Of a stretch of 64,000 nt of DNA, positions 61,003 to 64,000 are shown one piece after another. The notes beneath the pieces were generated by a model. That model had not been told where the DNA came from. It saw only the letters and a list, made by a program, of their open reading frames with translations, and did not search any database. The translations under genes were made by a program, and so were the position numbers. The DNA is taken from positions 1 through 64,000 of the forward strand of contig NZ_SOAV01000006.1 in the NCBI RefSeq assembly GCF_004364245.1, given 5' to 3'. The stretch's first letter is position 1. Each line of letters starts with the position of its first letter. Source of the DNA: Streptomyces sp. BK208. Lineage in GTDB: Bacteria > Actinomycetota > Actinomycetes > Streptomycetales > Streptomycetaceae.

Positions 61003-61731
61003 TCAGGCCGCCATCAGCGCCGCGAGGGCGCGGTCCATCGCGGCGTCGAACTCCTCCGGCGCCAGCGGCAGACGGGACTTGACGTCCCGGCTCCACTGGT
61101 CGGCGAGGACCTCGGCGGAGCCCGCCTCGACACCGTCGAGCGCCGCGTCGGCCAGGTCGCGCGGAGCGAGCTTGTCCACGGGCCAGCCCGCCGCCATGTC
61201 GGTGTCGGCCAGGCCGAGGTGCACCGCCGTCACGAGCGTGCCCTGCTCGGCCAGTTCCAGGCGGACGCCGTTGGTCATGGCCCAGGCGGCGGCCTTGGTC
61301 AGGTGGTAGGCGCCGGCGCCCTTGCCCGCGAACCAGGACATGGCGGAGAGGACGTTGACGATCGCGCCCCCGCCGTTCCCGGCCAGCGTCGGCGCGAACT
61401 CCCGGATCATCACCAGGTGGCCGAACATGTTGGTCTCCAACTCGCCCCGTACCGCGTCCAGCGAGCCGGTCACCAGGTCGGTCCCCGTACTGATTCCCGC
61501 GTTGTTGACGAGCAGCGAGACGTCCGTGGCGGCCTCGGCAGCGGCTCTCACGGATGCGGGATCGGTGATGTCGAGGGGCAGCACCTCGACCCCGGGCAGG
61601 TCCACGGTCTCGGGCCGGCGGGCAGTCGCGTAGACCTTGCGGGCGCCCCGCTCGAGCAGGCGCTGGGCGAAGGCGCGGCCCAGGCCGCGGTTGGCCCCGG
61701 TGACAAGGGCGACGGTGTTGTCGATGTCCAT
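61003..61731 (-). CDS. SDR family oxidoreductase
   Basis: A 242-residue classical short-chain dehydrogenase: VALVTGANRGLGRAFAQRLL at residues 7-26, LVNNAGIST near 79, the catalytic Ser in VNVLSAMSWF near 128 and the Tyr/Lys pair in GAYHLTKAAAW near 142. Substrate unknown. The transcript is probably leaderless: TAGCGT lies 7 bases before the ATG. It is divergent from a MerR regulator whose likely operator sits between the -35 and -10 boxes of this gene, so it is almost certainly the regulated target. Confidence 0.92.
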   Translation of the reverse strand: MDIDNTVALVTGANRGLGRAFAQRLLERGARKVYATARRPETVDLPGVEVLPLDITDPASVRAAAEAATDVSLLVNNAGISTGTDLVTGSLDAVRGELETNMFGHLVMIREFAPTLAGNGGGAIVNVLSAMSWFAGKGAGAYHLTKAAAWAMTNGVRLELAEQGTLVTAVHLGLADTDMAAGWPVDKLAPRDLADAALDGVEAGSAEVLADQWSRDVKSRLPLAPEEFDAAMDRALAALMAA

Positions 61732-61738
61732 GGCCGGT

Positions 61739-61770
61739 ACGCTAAAACCTGACGTTGACGTCAGAGGCAA
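61739..61770 (-). promoter_or_regulatory. MerR-type promoter and operator of the SDR gene
   Basis: On the minus strand TTGCCT (61765-61770) and TAGCGT (61739-61744) are 20 bases apart, longer than normal. The spacer contains the palindrome CTGACG-TCAA-CGTCAG (61749-61764). This over-long spacer with a central palindrome is the hallmark of MerR-activated promoters. Confidence 0.78.
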
Positions 61771-61806
61771 GTGCCGATCGCCAGGGCCGGGGTGAGAGGA
61801 ATCACC

Positions 61807-62184
61807 GTGACTGCCACAGGGGCCGCGGCCGAGCGGATGATCCGCATCGGCGAGGTGGCACGAGGAGCCGGCGTCTCCGTGCGCGCCGTGCGCTACTACG
61901 AACAGCAAGGGCTGCTCATCGCGGAGCGCAGCCCGTCCGGCCAGCGCCTGTACCGGCAGAACGCCATCACCATGGTCCGCTTCTTCCAGCAGATGTTCGC
62001 CGCCGGCCTCACCAGCCGAAGGATCAGCGAACTCCTGCCGTGCTGGGACTCCGGGCACACCGACGCCGGGCAACGAGCCATGCTGCGAGCCGAACGCGAG
62101 CGCATCCGGGCCAGGATCGACGATCTTCAGACCACCCTGGACCACCTCGACGAGGTCATCGCGATCACGGACACGCACCCCTAG
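61807..62184 (+). CDS. MerR family transcriptional regulator
   Basis: A 125-residue regulator. The winged helix is at residues 11-80 (MIRIGEVARGAGVSVRAVRY, then RLYRQNAITMVRFFQQMFAA), followed by the long dimerisation coiled coil (MLRAERERIRARIDDLQTTL). There is almost no ligand domain after the coil and no cysteine cluster, so the inducer is likely a small organic molecule rather than a metal. The GTG at 61807 is preferred, with GAGAGGA 6 bases upstream; the GTG at 61771 lies close to the operator. It probably controls the divergent SDR gene. Confidence 0.9.
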   Translation: MTATGAAAERMIRIGEVARGAGVSVRAVRYYEQQGLLIAERSPSGQRLYRQNAITMVRFFQQMFAAGLTSRRISELLPCWDSGHTDAGQRAMLRAERERIRARIDDLQTTLDHLDEVIAITDTHP

Positions 62185-62482
62185 ACACCGCCGGCCGACG
62201 CGACGGAACCCGAAGACCCGGCCACACCGTGAGACTCCGGCTCAGGGCCACACCAGGCAGTACGGCTGATGCCCCGCCTCATGCAGCCGGTGGCTGAAGT
62301 CCTGCCACTCGTGCAGCGAGTGGGAGGGGCGGGTGGCTGACCTGGGGTTTCTTGGCGCAATGTACGTTGACCTGCGGGAACTCCCCCTCGGTAGTTCTCA
62401 CGGGTCAACGCCGTTTCCCGGGCTCATGTGCCCTGGCGGGGTGGAGCGTTCAGCCAGCCATCACCCGTGCATTCGTCGATGG
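62185..62482. other. 298-base gap with a possible gene relic
   Basis: No intact gene. On the minus strand, ending at a TGA at 62242-62244, there is a coding-like tail (HSLHEWQDFSHRLHEAGHQP then YCLVWP) without start or upstream domain. It looks like the C terminus of a lost gene. The area marks the change from conserved chromosome to accessory sequence. Confidence 0.4.
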
Positions 62483-63001
62483 TCAGTGCTGCGGGAGCCG
62501 CCACAGATGCGTTCCCGCCCGGGCTCGGTCCGCAGGAGTCTCGCGGACGAGGTGGTACAGGTTCTCGAAGTATTCCTGCCAGCGGTTCGGATCCGGCATG
62601 GCGTTCTGCGCCCGCTTCGCACGCTCGGCCTGCACCAGCGGTTGCAACCCCTCCCAGACCGAGATCACCGACCCACCGAGGTATCCGGAGACGGGTTCGA
62701 TGTCCACCACCCCGTGGGCGACCAGAGCCCCGAGATTGTCGTAGAACCAAGCCAGTTCACGGACCAGATCCCGATCGTCCTCGGGTAGCCCAGCCAGTCC
62801 GGCTGACAGATCATAGGCAGACAGCTGTTCGTGCACGACCTGCCGTGCCTGTGCCAGCCGCACGCTTCGATGTTCGCGAAAGAGATCCACAAGTACGGGC
62901 AGGGTGTTGACATGCTCGGTCAGCCGCAGTTGTCGTAACGAGACGGCTCCGGTCACTGCGAGCGCTACCAGCGACACCACGAGGGCTGCGATCTCCAACA
63001 T
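62483..63001 (-). CDS. DUF4760 family membrane-anchored protein
   Basis: A 172-residue protein. Residues 1-22 form a membrane helix (MLEIAALVVSLVALAVTGAV), the rest is a soluble helical domain of the DUF4760 type: LPVLVDLFREHRSVRLAQAR near residue 37, then ELAWFYDNLGALVAHGVVDI near 79 and SVISVWEGLQPLVQAER near 107. Function unknown. The family is scattered in genomes and sometimes near defence genes. It lies 116 bases downstream of the restriction-modification gene on the same strand. GGAGG is only one base from the ATG, an unusually tight spacing, so the start is not certain. Confidence 0.78.
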   Translation of the reverse strand: MLEIAALVVSLVALAVTGAVSLRQLRLTEHVNTLPVLVDLFREHRSVRLAQARQVVHEQLSAYDLSAGLAGLPEDDRDLVRELAWFYDNLGALVAHGVVDIEPVSGYLGGSVISVWEGLQPLVQAERAKRAQNAMPDPNRWQEYFENLYHLVRETPADRARAGTHLWRLPQH

Positions 63002-63117
63002 GCCTCCGTTAACAGCTGTCCTATTTCCAGTCCCTATCCGTGTCGCGCTGAGGCCGATCGAAGAGCGCGATGCAGCTTCTAGCGACGGAGCCGTTGTGGT
63101 ACTGGCTACTGGCGCAA

Positions 63118-64000
63118 TCAATCAGGCTGGCCGCGACGCCGTCGAGCGCGTGGCCCGGGGTTCACGGGTGAGTGCGGCTTGGGCTGCGTGGTGTCCGCGG
63201 GGTCGTTCGGGAGAGACAGGGGATCGACGGGGCCTGGCGGTTGGACATCGACTGTCTCCATGCCAGGAAGAACCGCGTGGTCGGGGCCGGTGTGAGCCTG
63301 CTGGGCGCGCTCGGGTACTGGGAGGATGCGTCGGCGCGTGAGTTCTGCGACGTCGATCAAGGGGGCGGCGACGATGCGGTTGAGGAGTTCTTCCTGTGCA
63401 GGTTCCAAGGCAGTCAGATGCTGGAGTACGGCAAGGATTTCGACGAGTTCCCGGCTCCAATCGGGCTCCCAGCGCTCGGGGCGCTCCCGGTCGAGATCAC
63501 TGCTTACCTTGCCGGTGGTGCGTTCGCTTCGGTAAGCGAGCCAGCTGTCGAGTACGTTGCGCCCGCCCGTGGCGTAGTTGCGCATGCGTGGAGTGACACC
63601 GGTGAAGATGCCGCCCTCGATGACAAGGTGCTGGCGTTCGACGTCGTAGCTGATGGCCGATGGGAGCGTTTCGGGCGTGACTTCTTGGGCGTACATGATC
63701 TCGGGGTGCAGGCGCCGCCACCAGTTCGATTTGCCTGCCGGGCGGCCGTCTTCGGCGTTGATGCAGCGTGCGCCGAACGTTGAGGCCCATAAGACGTGGC
63801 GTCCGAGCCTGATGGCCTCGTGCCAGAGGTCACGATCGGCGGTCAGAGGGATACGTACGCCTAGGGAGTTGAGGTCGTCAGCGTAGAGCTCGGTGAAGGC
63901 GGGGTGAGCAGTGACGGCGGCGATGTAGGCGAGCAAGTCCTCGGGGTCGACTTGCGGGAGACCGTAGGAGTTGGCGAGGTGGGGTAATAGCCCGGGGGTG
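63118..64000 (-). CDS. Type ISP restriction-modification enzyme, C-terminal part
   Basis: The last 293 residues of a protein whose start lies beyond the right edge. The visible part matches the C-terminal target-recognition domain of type ISP enzymes such as LlaBIII: LLAYIAAVTAHPAFTELYAD, GVRIPLTADRDLWHEAIRLG, AISYDVERQHLVIEGGIFTG and NVLDSWLAYRSERTTGKVSS. Such single-chain enzymes carry nuclease, helicase and methyltransferase domains upstream. A TTA leucine codon (63985-63987) makes expression dependent on the bldA tRNA. The tail is Pro/Asp-rich. Codon use is less GC-biased than in the rest of the window, fitting horizontal acquisition. Confidence 0.85.
   Translation of the reverse strand, partial: TPGLLPHLANSYGLPQVDPEDLLAYIAAVTAHPAFTELYADDLNSLGVRIPLTADRDLWHEAIRLGRHVLWASTFGARCINAEDGRPAGKSNWWRRLHPEIMYAQEVTPETLPSAISYDVERQHLVIEGGIFTGVTPRMRNYATGGRNVLDSWLAYRSERTTGKVSSDLDRERPERWEPDWSRELVEILAVLQHLTALEPAQEELLNRIVAAPLIDVAELTRRRILPVPERAQQAHTGPDHAVLPGMETVDVQPPGPVDPLSLPNDPADTTQPKPHSPVNPGPRARRRRGQPD

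Overview
The window is high-GC actinobacterial chromosome, almost certainly Streptomyces. It carries a complete bldN developmental sigma-factor locus with its anti-sigma gene, a Rex-controlled hemACD operon, an AcuC/MFS/HAD block after an rRNA operon, class I LysRS, a Fe-type SOD with a Nur-like box, and many leaderless promoters. No tRNA, CRISPR array, IS element or prophage was recognised.

Layout. 1-6 kb: the 3' end of a 5S rRNA with its terminator, then HAD phosphatase, membrane protein, MFS transporter, AcuC deacetylase, a phosphatase-like gene, a small excisionase-type DNA-binding protein and a 32-residue bS22-like protein. 5.9-12.2 kb: NAD epimerase and acyltransferase converge on rsbN-bldN, followed by a HAD-IB phosphatase and a glutaredoxin-like protein. 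12.4-20.6 kb: tetrapyrrole genes. A Rex operator precedes rex-hemA-hemC-hemD, whose genes overlap by 4 bases each; hemB lies beyond a short accessory patch (DinB, SRPBCC, MarR). 20.7-30.1 kb: a lipoprotein and a divergent membrane-anchored HTH sensor, methyltransferase, aminotransferase, arylamine N-acetyltransferase, argS and lysS. 30.2-38.1 kb: DUF2637 and two DUF3558 lipoproteins, RtcB, SDR, YnfA, and a two-gene flavin monooxygenase/FMN reductase operon. 38.3-46.1 kb: a candidate membrane-stress module (small ORF, flotillin, 1752-residue DUF3686-type AAA ATPase with a histidine-rich linker), then a DUF4396 membrane protein behind a CsoR-like operator. 47-60 kb: a TsaD-like gene divergent from a cobalamin cluster (cobL, cobM, cbiD, cobK, cobIJ, cobH, cobG, cobN) with a B12 riboswitch before cobN. 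60.1-62.2 kb: sodF and a divergent SDR/MerR pair. From about 62.2 kb the sequence becomes accessory: a gene relic, a DUF4760 protein and the C-terminal part of a type ISP restriction-modification enzyme that runs off the right edge.

How it fits together. HemA, HemB, HemC and HemD supply uroporphyrinogen III, and the methyltransferase-like half of HemD could feed precorrin-2 to the cob cluster. That cluster mixes aerobic (CobG, CobN) and anaerobic-type (CbiD) enzymes. Regulation is unusually readable: Rex (redox), sigma-BldN feedback on rsbN, CsoR-like copper, cobalamin riboswitch, Nur-like nickel, and MarR- and MerR-type operators.

Less expected: three genes (acyltransferase, FMN reductase, cobK) have a duplicated copy of their own 3' end, stop codon included, lying just downstream. 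Two distant promoters share a GTTGTTGCGC palindrome. All identifications rest on motif reading and memory of families; no search was run.
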